Assembly (NCBI GenBank): GCA_019136395.1
Contig: JAGVUH010000329.1
Location: 1-16,432 of the forward strand
DNA length: 16,432 bases
Origin: Gammaproteobacteria bacterium
Lineage (GTDB): Bacteria; Pseudomonadota; Gammaproteobacteria; Chromatiales; Chromatiaceae
Direction of reading: 5' to 3'
The notes beneath the pieces were generated by a model. It was not told where the DNA came from. It saw only the letters and a list, made by a program, of their open reading frames with translations, and did no database searches. Position numbers and translations under genes: made by a program. Within the stretch, counting starts at the first letter, position 1. Each line of letters begins with the position of its first letter. Below are positions 15,126 to 16,432 of the stretch, one piece after another.

Positions 15126-16432
15126 CTAACCCTTGTCTTTCGTGGTCCTGGCTTTGTCCTTCTGCTTATCCGCCTCCTTCTGCTCTTCCTTGAGGGTCTC
15201 AAGGCGGGCCTGGATCTCGGCGGCCTCGTGGAAGCCGATTCCCGGGGTGCGCAGGGCATACTCCAGTTGGTGGATGGCGGGCTCCAGGTCACCCTTGAGG
15301 TACAGGGCCTCGCCGCGATAGCGATGGGTGGCGGCCTTGCGGCCGGACTTGAGGGCGGCATCGGACATGAGTTGATAGAGGGCGGCGCTCCCTGGCTTGA
15401 GCCGCACGGCACCCTCCAGGGTGGCCAGGGCTCGCTCGGGCTTGCCGGCGGCAATGAGGGCCTCGGCGTAAGCCGTGCGCAGGGGCTGATTGTCCGGATT
15501 CAGCCCCACGGCTGCCTGGAGCTTACGGATGGCTTCGTCGCGATTACCGAGTTGGCCGTCGATGCGCGCGTCCAGGACGATGAACTCGGCCAGGTGGGGA
15601 TGTTCCTTGACCAGGTCGCCGAGGGCCTGGCGGGCCTCCTGGGGGCGCCCGGCGCGTAGGTGGGCCAGGGCCAGGCCGTAGTATTCAGCGGGGCCGTTGC
15701 GGAACCGACTGGCCGCTAGATTGGCGCGGAAGTGCGCGACGGCCTTGTCCGGGTCCTTGAAACCCGCTTCGCGTAACCGGGCACGGGCGAGATGGAAGCG
15801 CAGGTCGTCCGCCTTCTGCTTGTAGCCGTACTGCTCGGCCCGAGCCAGGGAGTCGGCGATGCGGTTGGGATTGACCGGGTGGGTGCGCAGAAATTCCGGG
15901 GCGCTGAGGTCACTGGTGTGACTGGACTGACTCAGCCGCTCGAAAAAGCCTGGCATGGCGAAAGGATCGTAGCCGGCGCTCGCCAGGGTGGCGATGCCGA
16001 TGCGGTCGGCCTCTTCCTCGTTGTGGCGGGTGAAGTTGATCCGCCGCTGGATGGCCAGGCCCTGGATACCGGCGATGGCCGCCGCTCCGGCATTGACGTC
16101 CACCTGGGCGCCGAGGATGGCGGCCGCGATCATCAGCAGGGTGGCGGGAACGGCGAGTTGCTGCTGGTCCTCAAGGGAGCGCAGCAGGTGGCGTTGGCTG
16201 ATGTGGGCGATCTCGTGGGCGAGGACCGCGGCGAGCTCGGATTCCGTCTCCGCCGTGGTCACCAGGCCGGCAAAGACGCCAATATGTCCATCGGGGCCGG
16301 CGAAGGCGTTGACTGCCGGTTGATCGATGAAAAAGAAGCTGTAACGCCCGCTACCGGTCTCGGCGGCGGCCAGCAGGCGCTCACCTAGGTCTTCCAGATA
16401 GTCCGTCAGCAGGGGATCATCCAGCACCGGCA
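15126..16432 (-). CDS. bepA: Periplasmic M48 metalloprotease with TPR repeats, BepA type (N-terminus outside window)
   Basis: Periplasmic protease/chaperone that promotes LptD and BAM-dependent outer-membrane assembly or degrades stalled proteins. The frame runs off the window edge, so the signal peptide and start are missing; the first visible part (DDPLLTDYLEDLGERL) corresponds to a region shortly after the mature N-terminus of E. coli BepA. Counting from the in-frame GTG at 16427: zinc motif HEIAH at 71-75, third-ligand region NEEEAD at 136-141, and THP with H183, equivalent to the regulatory histidine of BepA. Residues from about 200 form TPR-like helices (for example AEYYGLALAHLRAGRPQEA). 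A lysine/glutamate-rich tail (EEQKEADKQKDKARTTKDKG) ends the protein. BepA-like is more likely than other M48 families because of the TPR half. Confidence 0.92.
   Translation of the reverse strand, partial: PVLDDPLLTDYLEDLGERLLAAAETGSGRYSFFFIDQPAVNAFAGPDGHIGVFAGLVTTAETESELAAVLAHEIAHISQRHLLRSLEDQQQLAVPATLLMIAAAILGAQVDVNAGAAAIAGIQGLAIQRRINFTRHNEEEADRIGIATLASAGYDPFAMPGFFERLSQSSHTSDLSAPEFLRTHPVNPNRIADSLARAEQYGYKQKADDLRFHLARARLREAGFKDPDKAVAHFRANLAASRFRNGPAEYYGLALAHLRAGRPQEARQALGDLVKEHPHLAEFIVLDARIDGQLGNRDEAIRKLQAAVGLNPDNQPLRTAYAEALIAAGKPERALATLEGAVRLKPGSAALYQLMSDAALKSGRKAATHRYRGEALYLKGDLEPAIHQLEYALRTPGIGFHEAAEIQARLETLKEEQKEADKQKDKARTTKDKG

Noticed and set aside
1..16432. CRISPR array, insertion sequence, tRNA or rRNA
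   Set aside because: No regularly spaced repeats, transposase-like frames, terminal inverted repeats or cloverleaf sequences were seen on reading through the window.

Overview
The window is GC-rich, gene-dense DNA from a gammaproteobacterium, most likely a sulfur-oxidizing one such as a purple sulfur bacterium (Chromatiales). Three things suggest this: a complete isc iron-sulfur operon in the gammaproteobacterial order, preceded by suhB, trmJ and cysE as in pseudomonads and relatives; IscX and a long-form EpsC-like CysE; and a soxY-soxZ pair standing alone without the other sox genes. The assignment is inference, because no rRNA or taxon-specific marker is present.

Layout, left to right. (1) 2-3229, plus strand: nnr (5' end cut off by the window), tsaE overlapping it by ATGA, then the cell-wall amidase amiB. 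(2) 3439-4236, minus strand: suhB, convergent with amiB. (3) 4381-6055, plus strand: trmJ and cysE. (4) 6073-12127, plus strand: iscR, iscS, iscU, iscA, hscB, hscA, fdx and iscX. A good match to the type 1 IscR operator lies over the iscR promoter, as expected for autoregulation. (5) 12232-12663, minus strand: a single-domain rhodanese. (6) 12857-13819, plus strand: an LpxL/HtrB-family acyltransferase. (7) 13932-14769, minus strand: soxY-soxZ, the thiosulfate-oxidation carrier. (8) 15126-16432, minus strand: bepA, an outer-membrane quality-control M48 metalloprotease with TPRs, whose N-terminus lies beyond the window.

How the genes work together: CysE makes O-acetylserine for cysteine synthesis. 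IscS takes sulfur from cysteine and passes it to the scaffold IscU. IscA, Fdx, IscX and the HscA/HscB chaperones assist assembly and transfer, and IscR senses cluster supply. The rhodanese and SoxYZ handle sulfane or thiosulfate sulfur nearby, but on separate transcripts.

The main anomaly is hscB. Its J-domain stops exactly where the HPD motif should begin, about 50 residues of the usual J-domain and linker are missing in frame, and about 50 residues of Ala/Gly/Pro/Asp/Thr-rich sequence are inserted in the C-terminal IscU-binding domain. Every other isc gene keeps its catalytic or ligand residues at the same residue numbers as in E. coli. Secondary points are SoxY ending directly at its carrier cysteine (no Gly-Gly after it), a perfect 10-bp hairpin in the soxY leader, a terminator-like hairpin separating iscX from fdx, and strong hairpins between convergent genes. 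No mobile element, CRISPR array, tRNA or rRNA was seen.
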